From Pseudomonas protegens (lineage in GTDB: Bacteria > Pseudomonadota > Gammaproteobacteria > Pseudomonadales > Pseudomonadaceae), in the NCBI RefSeq assembly GCF_003363755.1, contig NZ_CP031396.1, positions 2,946,501 to 3,010,500 of the forward strand: 64,000 nt of DNA, in the 5' to 3' direction. A model generated the notes under the pieces. That model was not told the DNA's origin. It searched no databases and saw only the letters and a list, made by a program, of their open reading frames with translations. Made by a program: the position numbers and the translations under genes. Shown here in pieces: positions 33,769-42,510 of the stretch. How positions within the stretch are numbered: the stretch's first letter is position 1; each line of letters opens with the position of its first letter.

Positions 33769-33846
33769 GTGGCCCGACCCCGCAAGAGCACCCGGGAAAA
33801 AATTGCCGCCGTCTTCGGTATACGCGCCGACCAGCTGGAGCTGTAA
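33769..33846 (+). CDS. Possible 25-residue peptide
   Basis: A GTG-initiated frame encodes MARPRKSTREKIAAVFGI and then RADQLEL, with AAGG eight bases upstream. It lies between the LysR gene and the DUF3010 gene. The basic N-terminus and short helix are unremarkable and no family is recognised. It may be chance. Confidence 0.2.
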   Translation: MARPRKSTREKIAAVFGIRADQLEL

Positions 33847-33880
33847 GCTGCGCCCCACTCAACGATTGAAAGGGTTACTC

Positions 33881-34297
33881 ATGAGCATCTGCGGTATCGA
33901 GATCAAGGGCAGCGAAGCCATCTTCGCCCTCGCCTCCCTGCAAGACGGCGCACCGCACCACCAGGCGCTGGCCATCAAGAAGATCGCCCTGGAAGACGAC
34001 GATGACGCGGGCAACGTTCGCGACTTCGCCGCCCGGATCGACGCCTTTGTCCGTGAACACGGGATTACCCGCATCGCCATCAAGAAGCGCAGCAAGAAAG
34101 GCGAATTCGCCGGCGGCCCTACCACCTTCAAGATCGAAGGCGTGCTTCAGTTGCTGGATAATTGCGAAGTGACCCTGCTGTCGCCGCAAACCATCAACGC
34201 CCAGCACAAGAAGCACGGCTTCGAGCTGGGGGCGAGCCTCAACAAATACCAGCACGAAGCCTACAAGACCGCCTGCGCGGCCTTGCTGAAGAAATGA
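33881..34297 (+). CDS. DUF3010 family protein
   Basis: 138-residue cytoplasmic protein of the DUF3010 family, whose fold is thought to be RNase H-like. It starts MSICGIEIKGSEAIFALA, has ITRIAIKKRSKKGEFAGG in the middle and ends with KTACAALLKK. AAGGG lies six bases before the ATG. No functional link to the neighbours is apparent; the function of the family is not established. Confidence 0.8.
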   Translation: MSICGIEIKGSEAIFALASLQDGAPHHQALAIKKIALEDDDDAGNVRDFAARIDAFVREHGITRIAIKKRSKKGEFAGGPTTFKIEGVLQLLDNCEVTLLSPQTINAQHKKHGFELGASLNKYQHEAYKTACAALLKK

Positions 34298-34310
34298 TCC
34301 TGAGGCCCTG

Positions 34311-34620
34311 CTTGGCGGTCTAACGCCAAACATCCAGCGCGCCTAAGATCCTCACCGCTCGCAACGAAACCTGTAGCCGCTGTCGAGCCATGGCGAGGCT
34401 GCGACAAGGACCGCAGGGCCTCGCTTGGCGGCCTAACGCCAAACATCCAGCGCGCCTAAGATCCTCACCGTTCGCAACGAAACCTGTAGCCGCTGTCGAG
34501 CCATGGCGAGGCTGCGACAAGGACCGCAGGGCCTTGCTTGGCGGTCTAACGCCAAACATCCAGCGCGCCTGAGATCCTCGCGTCCCTGCGGGCCGTTCGC
34601 AGCCTGCGGCAGCGGCTACA
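34311..34620. repeat. 113-bp tandem repeat containing family A arms
   Basis: A unit starting CTTGGCGG(T/C)CTAACGCC begins at 34311, 34424 and 34537, exactly 113 bases apart: two full copies and one partial. Each contains CATCCAGCGCGCCTAAGATC and TGTAGCCGCTGTCGAGCCAT. The third merges into a family A arm that ends in the ATPase stop codon. Copies differ at only a few positions, implying recent amplification. Confidence 0.8.
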
Positions 34621-35791
34621 GTTGGCGCCGATAATGCTGCAGCCAGTCGGCGAATGAATTGTCTTCCAGGGCATAGGCGCCCCGGCTGGACTTCCACACC
34701 AACTCCTTTTCCCGCAGGGCATCGATACAGGCTTGCACCGTCTGGGTGCCCGGTTGCGTATCGCTGCCCATGGCCTGCAACGCCTTGGCCACCGCCGCCA
34801 GGGTGTCGTCGGTAAAGGGTGCGAACGGCAGGTTGTTGCGCGAACGCTCCACCATCACTTCCAGCACCGCCCGCTGGGACAGGGTCAGACCGTTCCAGGC
34901 GCTTTCGAATTCGCTCCAGACCCCGGCGCGGAGAATCTCGGCGCTGCTGCGCAACAACTCGTTGAGCTGACTCGCCTCCCCCAGCTCCAGGGCCACCTGG
35001 CCAATGATGCTGCGCAGCATTTCCGGACGCCGGCCAACCCATTCGAAGGCCTGGTCCAGATCATCGGCATTGAACTGGTTGGTGGGCGCCAGATGAGCGT
35101 TCAGATGGGCCGTGTAGGCCTTGGTGAAATCCCGTCCCAACAGCGGGAACGGGGTGATGCTCGAACCAAAGAACGGCTGGTTACGGTTGAGCACCAGATG
35201 GGCCAGCTTGTCGCGATTGGACCCGGTGAACACCAGCCGCAAGCCGCTGGTATCCATGTCCCGCCCCTGATTGAGCTGATCCCGGGCCGCCTTGAGCGCG
35301 AACATGGCATTCAACCCGGCCTCCGAGCTCAAGGCATGCTGGGCCTCGTCGATTATCAGGACCACCGTCTTGCCCGTGGCGCTGTGGAGCAACTCCAGGG
35401 CGTGGGTCAGGGTCGCGCCTTCGGGCAACTGGGACTTGCTGAAATCCCAGGACAGGGTGCGCAGAAAGCTGAGCTTCTCCACCCCGAGGGACTTGGCCAG
35501 TTTGCGAATGCCTTTCTCGAAAGGCACCAGCGCCCCGGCAATGGCCGCGGCGATCAGCTCGGCGGGGTCTTTTTCGCGATTGGCCCAAAGGTCGACATAA
35601 ACCGCCAGCCAGCCACGACTCTGGCATTCGGGCAGCAGGTCCTCGCGCAGAAAGGTACTTTTCCCGGTGCGCCGAGGCGCCGCCAGGAACAGCCCCGAGC
35701 TGTAATCCTGAATCCCCGACCCCACCAGGCCATCGGCAATATTGAGCGCCAGAGCAGGACGACGAAACACGAAACCGGTGTTTTTCGACAT
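34616..35791 (-). CDS. Orphan AAA-type ATPase
   Basis: 391-residue P-loop ATPase. Walker A is APRRTGKST (residues 38-46, K44) and Walker B is VVLIIDEAQ (143-151). A likely sensor 1 is LVFTGSNRDKL, and the C-terminal 120 residues look like a winged-helix domain (LTLSQRAVLEVMVERS, then VQACIDALREKELVWK). Such orphan ATPases resemble the STAND/ATPase_2 group, and their role is unknown. No Shine-Dalgarno is visible before the ATG, which is preceded by ATAAAACC. The stop TAG is supplied by a repeat arm. The upstream region is markedly AT-rich with inverted repeats. Confidence 0.75.
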   Translation of the reverse strand: MSKNTGFVFRRPALALNIADGLVGSGIQDYSSGLFLAAPRRTGKSTFLREDLLPECQSRGWLAVYVDLWANREKDPAELIAAAIAGALVPFEKGIRKLAKSLGVEKLSFLRTLSWDFSKSQLPEGATLTHALELLHSATGKTVVLIIDEAQHALSSEAGLNAMFALKAARDQLNQGRDMDTSGLRLVFTGSNRDKLAHLVLNRNQPFFGSSITPFPLLGRDFTKAYTAHLNAHLAPTNQFNADDLDQAFEWVGRRPEMLRSIIGQVALELGEASQLNELLRSSAEILRAGVWSEFESAWNGLTLSQRAVLEVMVERSRNNLPFAPFTDDTLAAVAKALQAMGSDTQPGTQTVQACIDALREKELVWKSSRGAYALEDNSFADWLQHYRRQL

Positions 35792-35793
35792 GG

Positions 35794-35853
35794 TTTTATA
35801 CTCAATTATTGCCAGGACTATAATTTATAGCCGCGAGTATAATTGACTATAAA
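35794..35853 (-). promoter_or_regulatory. AT-rich promoter/operator of the AAA ATPase gene
   Basis: Inverted arms GTTTTATACTCAATTATTG (35794-35812) and, reversed, GTTTATAGTCAATTATACT (35836-35853) flank a perfect palindrome CTATAA-T-TTATAG (35818-35830). Its base composition differs sharply from the GC-rich surroundings. The layout suggests a repressor or autoregulatory site over the promoter. Confidence 0.5.
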
Positions 35854-35859
35854 CCCCTG

Positions 35860-36819
35860 TCAAACCGACTCCTGGCCGCTCCCCAGCAGGCGTCGGTCTT
35901 CACGGGGGCAGTGCACAAAACGCGCGCGGTAACTGCGGGTGAAGTAGGACGGCGACTCAAACCCGCAGGCGATGCTCACCTCCAGCACGCTCATGTCGGT
36001 CTGGCGCAGCAGTTGCCGGGCCTTCTCCAGGCGCAGGCCCAGATAGAAGTTGCTCGGGGTGTCGTTCAAGTGCAGGCGGAACAGCCGCTCCAGCTGACGC
36101 CGGGTGACCTTGATCGATTCCGCCAGGGCCAGGGTGCTCAGGGGCGGCTCGCTGTGTTGCTCCATCTCGCCGATCACCTGCACCAGTTTCTTGTTGCTGA
36201 TGCCGTAGCGGCTGGCGACTTCCATGCGCTGGTGGTCCTTGCGCGGGCGGATGCGCCCCAGGACGAACTGTTCGCTGACCTGGATCGCCAGTTGCGGGCC
36301 GTGGGCCTGGGCGATCAGGTCGAGCATCATGTCGATGGACGCGGTGCCACCGGCACAGGTGATGCGCCGACGATCGATCTCGAACAACTCCTGGGTCACG
36401 CTCAACTGCGGATAAGATTCCTTGAACGCCTCGATGGCCTCCCAGTGCAGGGTCACCCGGTGCCCCTCCAGCAGCCCGGATTCCGCGAGGATCACGCTGC
36501 CAGTGTCGATCCCCCCGAGAGTCACGCCCTCCACGTCCAGGCGCCGCAGCCAGTGTTCCAGGGCGGGACTCAGGCACTTCAACGGCTCGAAACCGGCCAC
36601 CACCCACAAGGTTGCGCCCTTCTTCAGCGGCTCCAGGGCCGCGTCGACATTGACCGACATGCCGTTGCTGGCCAGCACCGCGCCGCCGCCGGCGCTGAGC
36701 ACATGCCAGCGATACAGCTCGCCACGAAAACGGTTGGCTACCCGCAGTGGCTCGATGGCGGAAATGAAACCGATGGCGGAGAACCCCGGCATCAGCAGGA
36801 AGTAGAAGTCCTGGGACAT
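35860..36819 (-). CDS. cdhR: Carnitine catabolism regulator CdhR (GATase1-AraC family)
   Basis: 319-residue activator. The N-terminal DJ-1/GATase-like domain (FYFLLMPGFSAIGFISAIEPLR) is typical of GbdR-type regulators, and the C-terminal AraC HTH has SIKVTRRQLERLFRLHL and SIACGFESPSYFTRSYRARF. The assignment to CdhR rests on its divergent position next to caiX-cdhCAB, as in P. aeruginosa. The start at 36819 (MSQDFYF) has GGAG eight bases upstream; an in-frame upstream codon would add 21 poorly supported residues. The effector is presumably carnitine. Confidence 0.9.
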   Translation of the reverse strand: MSQDFYFLLMPGFSAIGFISAIEPLRVANRFRGELYRWHVLSAGGGAVLASNGMSVNVDAALEPLKKGATLWVVAGFEPLKCLSPALEHWLRRLDVEGVTLGGIDTGSVILAESGLLEGHRVTLHWEAIEAFKESYPQLSVTQELFEIDRRRITCAGGTASIDMMLDLIAQAHGPQLAIQVSEQFVLGRIRPRKDHQRMEVASRYGISNKKLVQVIGEMEQHSEPPLSTLALAESIKVTRRQLERLFRLHLNDTPSNFYLGLRLEKARQLLRQTDMSVLEVSIACGFESPSYFTRSYRARFVHCPREDRRLLGSGQESV

Positions 36820-36907
36820 GCAACGCACTCCGGTGACGGCCAGCGTGGGCCCTGTGATACGCCAAATGCCCCCCTGCCACAAGGGGCCAGGTCGCTGCAG
36901 TGCAAGA

Positions 36908-36945
36908 GTCGGTCGCCGCTGTGCGTTTACCGCCGGCGACGCCTG
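36908..36945 (+). promoter_or_regulatory. Inverted repeat in the cdhR-caiX intergenic region
   Basis: GTCGCCG (36912-36918) and CGGCGAC (36934-36940) form an inverted repeat with 22-base start-to-start spacing, between divergent cdhR and caiX. Candidate CdhR operator. Confidence 0.35.
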
Positions 36946-37013
36946 CGTACCTTGAGCTCACCGACGCACCAAGACGCCGGGATCGACAATAACAACCTGC
37001 CGAGGGAACCCAC

Positions 37014-37958
37014 ATGAAACGACTGATCAGCCGCTGTGTGCTTGCGCTTAGTGGTAGCGTTTTTCTGACGTCGGGAGCCATGGCCGCCGACGCCCCCAGT
37101 TGCCAGAACGTACGCCTGGGCGTGGTCAACTGGACCGACGTGATCGCCACCAGCGCCATGACCCAGGTCCTGCTCGACGGCCTCGGTTACAAGACCAAGC
37201 AGACCAGCGCCTCGCAGCAGATCATCTTCGCCGGCATCCGCGACCAGCGCCTGGACCTGTTCCTCGGCTACTGGAACCCGCTGATGACCCAGACCATCAC
37301 CCCGTTCGTCGACGCCAACCAGGTCAAGGTCCTGGCCGAGCCCAGCCTCAAGGACGCCCGCGCTACCCTGGCCGTCCCCTCCTACCTGGCCGACAAGGGC
37401 CTGAAGACCTTCGCCGACATCGCCAGGTTCCAGAAGGAGCTGGGGGGCAAGATCTACGGCATCGAACCCGGCTCGGGAGCCAATACCCAGATCAAGGACA
37501 TGATCGCCAAGAACCAGTTCGGCCTGGGCAAGTTCCAGCTGGTGGAGTCCAGCGAGGCCGGCATGTTGTCGGCGGTGGCCCGGGCGGTGAAACGCAATGA
37601 AGCCATCGTGTTCTTCGGCTGGGCGCCGCACCCGATGAACGTCAACTTCAAGATGACCTACCTCAGCGGCAGCCAGGACGCCCTGGGCCCGAACGAGGGC
37701 CAGGCCACGGTCTGGACCGTCACCGCGCCGAACTATGCCGAGCAGTGCCCGAACGTGCACCGGCTGCTGACCAACCTGACCTTCAGCGCCGAGGACGAGA
37801 GCCGGATGATGCAGCCGCTGCTGGAGCACAAGGACGCCCTGGAGTCCGCCCGGCAGTGGCTCAAGGACCACCCGCAGGACCAGCAGCGCTGGCTTGAAGG
37901 GGTGACCACCTTCGATGGCAAGCCGGCCGCCGAACACCTGCAACTGACCAGTAAATAA
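37014..37958 (+). CDS. caiX: Carnitine-binding periplasmic protein CaiX
   Basis: 314-residue solute-binding protein with a signal peptide (cleavage after AMA near residue 24). The OpuAC-type fold for quaternary amines is shown by [44 protein letters not shown] and [10 protein letters not shown]; the tryptophans form the aromatic cage. It has no permease of its own nearby and is known in P. aeruginosa to work with the CbcWV core encoded elsewhere in this window. GAGGG precedes the ATG. It is the first gene of the carnitine operon. Confidence 0.93.
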   Translation: MKRLISRCVLALSGSVFLTSGAMAADAPSCQNVRLGVVNWTDVIATSAMTQVLLDGLGYKTKQTSASQQIIFAGIRDQRLDLFLGYWNPLMTQTITPFVDANQVKVLAEPSLKDARATLAVPSYLADKGLKTFADIARFQKELGGKIYGIEPGSGANTQIKDMIAKNQFGLGKFQLVESSEAGMLSAVARAVKRNEAIVFFGWAPHPMNVNFKMTYLSGSQDALGPNEGQATVWTVTAPNYAEQCPNVHRLLTNLTFSAEDESRMMQPLLEHKDALESARQWLKDHPQDQQRWLEGVTTFDGKPAAEHLQLTSK

Positions 37959-37978
37959 ACCACCCACACTCGCGCCCC

Positions 37979-37997
37979 GCAGCCCGCCCAGGGCTGC
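37979..37997 (+). terminator. Intercistronic hairpin after caiX
   Basis: GCAGCCC GCCCA GGGCTGC, seven-bp stem without a T-run. It may set a higher mRNA level for the binding protein than for the enzymes downstream rather than end transcription. Confidence 0.4.
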
Positions 37998-38046
37998 GCA
38001 CGGCCACCCCACGCCCCCAGCAAACATGCCTGTAAGGAACCGCACC

Positions 38047-38934
38047 ATGAACCACGACGTCATCATCACCTGCGCACTCACCGGTGCTGGCGACACGACC
38101 GCCAAGAGCCCCCATGTGCCGGTCACCCCGAAGCAGATTGCCGCCGCCGCGGTAGAGGCTGCCAAGGCTGGCGCCACGGTGGTCCACTGCCACGTCCGGG
38201 ACCCTGCGAGCGGCAAGTTCAGCCGTGATGTCGCGCTGTACCGCGAAGTCATGGAGCGCATTCGCGAGGCCGACATCGACATCATCGTCAACCTCACCGC
38301 CGGCATGGGCGGCGACCTGGAGATCGGCGCCGGCGAGCATCCCATGGAGTTCGGGCCCAACACCGATCTGGTCGGGCCGCTGACCCGCCTGGCCCATGTC
38401 GAGGAACTGCTGCCGGAGATCTGCACCCTGGACTGCGGCACCCTCAACTTCGGCGATGGCGACACCATCTACGTGTCCACCCCGGCCCAACTGCGGGCCG
38501 GCGCCAGGCGCATCCAGGAGCTGGGGGTGAAAGCCGAGCTGGAAATCTTCGACACCGGACACCTGTGGTTCGCCAAGCAGATGATCAAGGAAGGCCTGCT
38601 GGACAACCCGCTGTTCCAACTGTGCCTGGGCATTCCCTGGGGCGCCCCGGCGGACACCACCACCATGAAGGCCATGGTCGACAACCTGCCGGCGGATGCG
38701 GTCTGGGCCGGCTTCGGTATCGGCCGCATGCAGATGCCCATGGCCGCGCAAGCGGTGCTGCTGGGGGGCAACGTGCGGGTCGGCCTGGAGGACAACCTGT
38801 GGCTGGATCGCGGCGTGCTCGCCACCAACGGCCAACTGGTGGAACGGGCCACGGAGATCCTCAGCCGCCTCGGGGCCCGGGTCCTGACCCCGGCCGAGGG
38901 CCGCCAGAAAATGGGCCTAAAGCAACGCGGCTGA
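38047..38934 (+). CDS. cdhC: 3-dehydrocarnitine:acetyl-CoA trimethylamine transferase (BKACE/DUF849)
   Basis: 295-residue beta-keto acid cleavage enzyme (DUF849) that converts 3-dehydrocarnitine and acetyl-CoA to betainyl-CoA and acetoacetate. The metal-binding motif is [17 protein letters not shown], and [12 protein letters not shown] at the N-terminus is typical. The start at 38047 has AAGGA eight bases upstream. It lies between caiX and cdhA in the carnitine operon. Confidence 0.93.
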   Translation: MNHDVIITCALTGAGDTTAKSPHVPVTPKQIAAAAVEAAKAGATVVHCHVRDPASGKFSRDVALYREVMERIREADIDIIVNLTAGMGGDLEIGAGEHPMEFGPNTDLVGPLTRLAHVEELLPEICTLDCGTLNFGDGDTIYVSTPAQLRAGARRIQELGVKAELEIFDTGHLWFAKQMIKEGLLDNPLFQLCLGIPWGAPADTTTMKAMVDNLPADAVWAGFGIGRMQMPMAAQAVLLGGNVRVGLEDNLWLDRGVLATNGQLVERATEILSRLGARVLTPAEGRQKMGLKQRG

Positions 38935-38954
38935 CCCCAATCCACCTCTCTGCG

Positions 38955-39068
38955 CAGGAGCGAGCTTGCTCGCGAAGAGGCCGTCACATCAGACCCCGTA
39001 GCAGCCAGCTTGCCGACGAAGGGGCCCGCAAGGCCGCCAAGCGCTTCGCTGGCAAGCCAGCACCTACA
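38955..39068. repeat. REP-like repeats (family B) inside carnitine operon
   Basis: CAGGAGCGAGCTTGCTCGCGAA and TTCGCTGGCAAGCCAGCACCTACA arms in the gap between cdhC and cdhA. Confidence 0.6.
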
Positions 39069-39091
39069 GACTCTTTTTTCAGGAAGACGCG

Positions 39092-40057
39092 ATGACTTTT
39101 ATCACCAACATCAAAACCTTCGCCGCTCTGGGCAGCGGCGTGATCGGCAGTGGCTGGGTGGCCCGCGCCCTGGCCCACGGCCTGGACGTGGTGGCCTGGG
39201 ACCCGGCGCCGGGCGCTGAAGCCGCCCTGCGCCAGCGGGTCGCCAACGCCTGGGGCGCTCTGGAAAAACAGGGCCTGGTCCCCGGAGCCTCGCCACAGCG
39301 CCTGCGCTTTGTCAGCACCATCGAAGAGTGTGTGAAAGACGCCGACTTCATCCAGGAAAGCGCTCCCGAGCGCCTGGAACTCAAGCTGGAACTGCACAGC
39401 AAGATCAGCGCCGCGGCCAAGCCCGACGCCCTGATCGGCTCCAGCACCTCGGGCCTGCTGCCCAGCGAATTCTATGAGGGCTCGACCCACCCGCAACGCT
39501 GCGTGGTGGGTCACCCGTTCAACCCGGTGTACCTGCTACCGCTGGTGGAAGTGGTGGGCGGCCAGCACACCGCACCGGAGGCGATACAGGCGGCGATCCA
39601 GGTCTATGAATCCTTGGGGATGCGCCCCTTGCATGTGCGCAAGGAAGTCCCGGGCTTCATCGCCGACCGTCTGCTCGAAGCCCTGTGGCGCGAAGCCTTA
39701 CACCTGGTCAATGACGGGGTGGCGACCACCGGGGAAATCGACGACGCGATCCGCTTTGGCGCCGGCCTGCGCTGGTCGTTCATGGGCACCTTCCTCACCT
39801 ACACCCTGGCCGGAGGCGACGCCGGCATGCGTCACTTCATGGCCCAGTTCGGCCCGGCGCTGCAACTGCCCTGGACCTACCTGCCGGCCCCGGAGCTGAC
39901 CGACAAACTGATCGATGACGTAGTCCAAGGTACCGCCGAGCAACTGGGCAACCACAGCATTTCGGCCCTGGAGCGCTATCGTGATGACTGCCTGCTGGCG
40001 GTGCTGGAGGCGGTGAAAACCACCAAGGCCAAGCACGGCATGCACTTTCACGACTAA
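39092..40057 (+). CDS. cdhA: L-carnitine dehydrogenase
   Basis: 321-residue NAD-dependent 3-hydroxyacyl-CoA dehydrogenase-family enzyme oxidising L-carnitine to 3-dehydrocarnitine. The Rossmann motif is [18 protein letters not shown] at residues 10-28; [22 protein letters not shown] and [19 protein letters not shown] follow the family. AGGA lies seven bases upstream of the ATG. In some bacteria it is fused to the thioesterase; here the two are separate. Confidence 0.94.
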   Translation: MTFITNIKTFAALGSGVIGSGWVARALAHGLDVVAWDPAPGAEAALRQRVANAWGALEKQGLVPGASPQRLRFVSTIEECVKDADFIQESAPERLELKLELHSKISAAAKPDALIGSSTSGLLPSEFYEGSTHPQRCVVGHPFNPVYLLPLVEVVGGQHTAPEAIQAAIQVYESLGMRPLHVRKEVPGFIADRLLEALWREALHLVNDGVATTGEIDDAIRFGAGLRWSFMGTFLTYTLAGGDAGMRHFMAQFGPALQLPWTYLPAPELTDKLIDDVVQGTAEQLGNHSISALERYRDDCLLAVLEAVKTTKAKHGMHFHD

Positions 40058-40067
40058 CCCAACCCCC

Positions 40068-40150
40068 GTAGGAGCTGGCTTGCCAACCAATAGGCCCTCA
40101 AGCCAGGCGCAAACCCAACGGACGCCTTCGCCGGCAAGCCGGCTCCTACC
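40068..40150. repeat. REP-like repeat (family B) inside carnitine operon
   Basis: GTAGGAGCTGGCTTGCCAACC and TTCGCCGGCAAGCCGGCTCC arms between cdhA and cdhB. Confidence 0.7.
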
Positions 40151-40166
40151 GTTATCCGGTGATCCT

Positions 40167-40643
40167 ATGCCTGCCCTGACCACCTACAGCACCCGCATCA
40201 TCAAAGACTGGGTCGACTACAACGGCCATCTGCGTGATGCCTTCTACCTGCTGATCTTCAGCTATGCCACCGATGCCTTGATGGATCGCCTGGGGCTCGA
40301 CAGCGACAACCGCGACGCCAGCGGCCACTCGCTGTTCACCCTGGAACTGCACCTGAACTACCTGCACGAGGTGAAGCAGGGCACCGAGGTCGAGGTCCAT
40401 ACCCAGATCATCGGCCACGACCGCAAGCGCCTGCACCTGTATCACAGCCTGCACAAGGTCGGTGATCCCCAGGAGCTGGCCGGCAACGAACAGATGCTGC
40501 TCCACGTCGACCTCGCCGGCCCCCGCTCCGCGCCGTTCGACGAAGCGGTGTTGCAGCGCCTGCAAACCGTGGCGGCCGAGCAGGCCGAGCTGCCGCGCCC
40601 CACCTACATCGGCCGGGTGATTGGCCTGCCAACGGAAAAATGA
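40167..40643 (+). CDS. cdhB: Betainyl-CoA thioesterase
   Basis: 158-residue hotdog-fold thioesterase that releases glycine betaine from betainyl-CoA. The 4HBT-type motif IKDWVDYNGHLRDAFYLLIF carries the catalytic aspartate. The ATG at 40167 begins MPALTTYST; the ribosome site is weak (GGTGATCCT), perhaps because of the REP-like element just upstream. It follows cdhA in the carnitine operon. Confidence 0.9.
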   Translation: MPALTTYSTRIIKDWVDYNGHLRDAFYLLIFSYATDALMDRLGLDSDNRDASGHSLFTLELHLNYLHEVKQGTEVEVHTQIIGHDRKRLHLYHSLHKVGDPQELAGNEQMLLHVDLAGPRSAPFDEAVLQRLQTVAAEQAELPRPTYIGRVIGLPTEK

Positions 40644-40668
40644 CAACAAGCCCGAAAAGGAGATCGCC

Positions 40669-41829
40669 GTGAACATCGCCGCCCTTGCCGACTATCGCCG
40701 TTATCCGCTGATCAGCCCGTTGAGCGCCGTCCAGGTACTGCCGGACCGGGTCCAGGTGCACTGGGCCGATGGCCGCCTCAGCCCCTTTCACCATCAATGG
40801 CTGCGGGACAACTGCCCCTGCCCGGAATGCGTCTACAGCGTGACCCGTGAACAGGTACTGGAAATCGTCGATGTGGCCGAGGACCTCGGCTGCCACGGGG
40901 CGCACATCGACAGCCAGGGTTGCCTGTGCCTCGAATGGTCGGACGGCCACCGTAGCCGCTTCGATCCCGGCTGGCTGCGGGCCCACGCCTATGACGAGCA
41001 ATCCCGCGAGGAACGCCGCGCCCACAAGGCGCACAGCCAGTTGTGGGACAGCAGCCTGCAACTACCGGTATTCGAGTATCAGGCCCTGATGGACGATCCT
41101 GCGGCTCTGCTGCAATGGCTGCTGGCCCTGCGCGACACCGGCCTGACCCAGGTCCGGGGCGCCCCCACGGAACCCGGTTCGCTGGCGCTGATCGCCCGAC
41201 GTATCTCGTTTATCCGCGAGAGCAACTTCGGCGTGCTGTTCAACGTGCAATCCAAGGCCGATGCCGACAGCAACGCCTACACCGCTTTCAACCTGCCGCT
41301 GCACAGCGACCTGCCCACCCGCGAGCTGCAACCGGGGCTGCAGTTCCTGCATTGCCTGGTCAATGACGCCGTGGGCGGCGAAAGCATCTTCGTCGACGGC
41401 TTCGCCATCGCCGATGCCTTGCGCCGTGAAGACCCAGAGGCCTTCCTGACACTGTGTGAAACACCCGTGGAGTTTCGCAACAAGGACCGCCACAGCGACT
41501 ACCGCTGCCTGGCGCCGATCATTGCCCTGGATGCCCTGGGTCGGGTGGCGGAGATCCGCATGGCCAACTTCCTGCGGGGGCCTTTCGACACCTCGGTGGA
41601 GCAGATGCCCAGGCTGTACCACGCTTACCGTCGATTTATCGCCATGACCCGAGAGACGCGCTTCCGGGTCATCCGCCGCCTCGACCCGGGACAACTCTGG
41701 TGCTTCGACAACCGCCGGACCCTGCATGCCCGCAACGCCTTCGACCCGTCCAGCGGCGCCCGGCATTTCCAGGGTTGCTACATCGACCGCGACGAGCTGC
41801 TCTCCAGAATCCTGGTGCTGCAGCGCTGA
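40669..41829 (+). CDS. Gamma-butyrobetaine dioxygenase
   Basis: 386-residue Fe(II)/2-oxoglutarate-dependent TauD/TfdA-family enzyme that hydroxylates gamma-butyrobetaine to L-carnitine. The N-terminal zinc domain has CPCPEC; the iron ligands are in LPLHSDLPTRE (H-x-D) and the distal histidine near RRTLHARNAF. The start is GTG at 40669, with AAGGAG six bases upstream; the longer frame runs into cdhB. It probably ends the caiX-cdhCAB operon and feeds carnitine into it. Confidence 0.92.
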   Translation: MNIAALADYRRYPLISPLSAVQVLPDRVQVHWADGRLSPFHHQWLRDNCPCPECVYSVTREQVLEIVDVAEDLGCHGAHIDSQGCLCLEWSDGHRSRFDPGWLRAHAYDEQSREERRAHKAHSQLWDSSLQLPVFEYQALMDDPAALLQWLLALRDTGLTQVRGAPTEPGSLALIARRISFIRESNFGVLFNVQSKADADSNAYTAFNLPLHSDLPTRELQPGLQFLHCLVNDAVGGESIFVDGFAIADALRREDPEAFLTLCETPVEFRNKDRHSDYRCLAPIIALDALGRVAEIRMANFLRGPFDTSVEQMPRLYHAYRRFIAMTRETRFRVIRRLDPGQLWCFDNRRTLHARNAFDPSSGARHFQGCYIDRDELLSRILVLQR

Positions 41830-41851
41830 TCCCCATCCCACCAGCCACCGG

Positions 41852-41905
41852 CTCCCCACAGGAGCCGGCTGGCCAGCGAAGCTTGCCGGCAAAACCTCCA
41901 CAGGC
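41852..41905. repeat. Degenerate REP-like element (family B)
   Basis: CAGGAGCCGGCTGGCCAGCGAA followed by GCTTGCCGGCAAAACCTCC; the right arm is eroded. Confidence 0.5.
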
Positions 41906-41950
41906 AAAAAAAAGCCCCGATCAAGCCGTGACAGGATCGAGGCAGGGGCT
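41905..41950 (-). terminator. Rho-independent terminator for the DUF4952-like gene
   Basis: On the minus strand AGCCCC-TGCCTC-GATC pairs with GATC-GGGGCT, followed by TTTTTTTT. It faces the gene at 42082-42510. Confidence 0.6.
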
Positions 41951-42030
41951 ACTGCTGAGGAGCTGCGGTGAGAAGGTGACCAAACCAACACGACGCGAGC
42001 TGGTTGCAGTCTGCCCACTCTGCCTGCTCA

Positions 42031-42072
42031 CGAGTTAGCCGAAAACGACCTGCCCGTAGGCAATAGGGCCAT
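42031..42072 (+). repeat. 42-bp direct repeat, left copy
   Basis: CGAGTTAGCCGAAAACGACC then TGCCCGTAGGCAATAGGGCC. A second copy starts at 42700; the two bracket a small secreted-protein gene. Confidence 0.6.
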
Positions 42073-42081
42073 TGCAGGGGT

Positions 42082-42510
42082 TCAGATGTCCTCGGTATAG
42101 AACACCACCGTCACGTAGAAATAGCCGATCTTGTGCCAATCCCGGCGCTGGTTGTAGGGCGTCTCTTCAGAGCCCATGCCGATCTGATAACGACGCCCGG
42201 TCTTCTTATCCCTATAGGAAATGAACCCCTTCGTTTCCCAGCCGCAGCAGACAAACTTGAGCCCCTCCTGCAGCCCCAGTTCCCGCTGCAGATAGCGCTC
42301 TACCTGATGGGCATCCTGACCTTTGACCCGATACCTCGCGGTCAGCGGTGCGCCCTGATCCTCGGGCTGCGACTCACAGTGAAAAAACTCCAGGGATTTC
42401 GGCGGATCGGTCATGGCCCGCAAAAAATCGCCACACTCGGTGGCTGCCGCAGCCGCGCTGCAAACCATCCACAACAAACAGGCCAAACCCAGGTTGAACA
42501 TCACTTTCAT
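42082..42510 (-). CDS. Small secreted protein, DUF4952-like
   Basis: 142-residue protein with a signal peptide (MKVMFNLGLACLLWMVCSAA, cleavage near residue 23). The mature part begins TECGDFLRAM and contains LEFFHCES, FVCCGWETKGFISY and a C-terminal IGYFYVTVVFYTEDI. The pattern resembles the DUF4952 family, held with moderate confidence; the function is unknown. GGAG lies nine bases before the ATG. A terminator follows at 41905-41950. Two near-identical 40-bp direct repeats lie on either side of the gene, hinting that it was inserted or duplicated as a unit. Confidence 0.7.
   Translation of the reverse strand: MKVMFNLGLACLLWMVCSAAAAATECGDFLRAMTDPPKSLEFFHCESQPEDQGAPLTARYRVKGQDAHQVERYLQRELGLQEGLKFVCCGWETKGFISYRDKKTGRRYQIGMGSEETPYNQRRDWHKIGYFYVTVVFYTEDI

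Noticed and set aside
34311..34620. Short CRISPR or minisatellite.
   Set aside because: The period is 113 bases with nearly identical units and no unique spacers.
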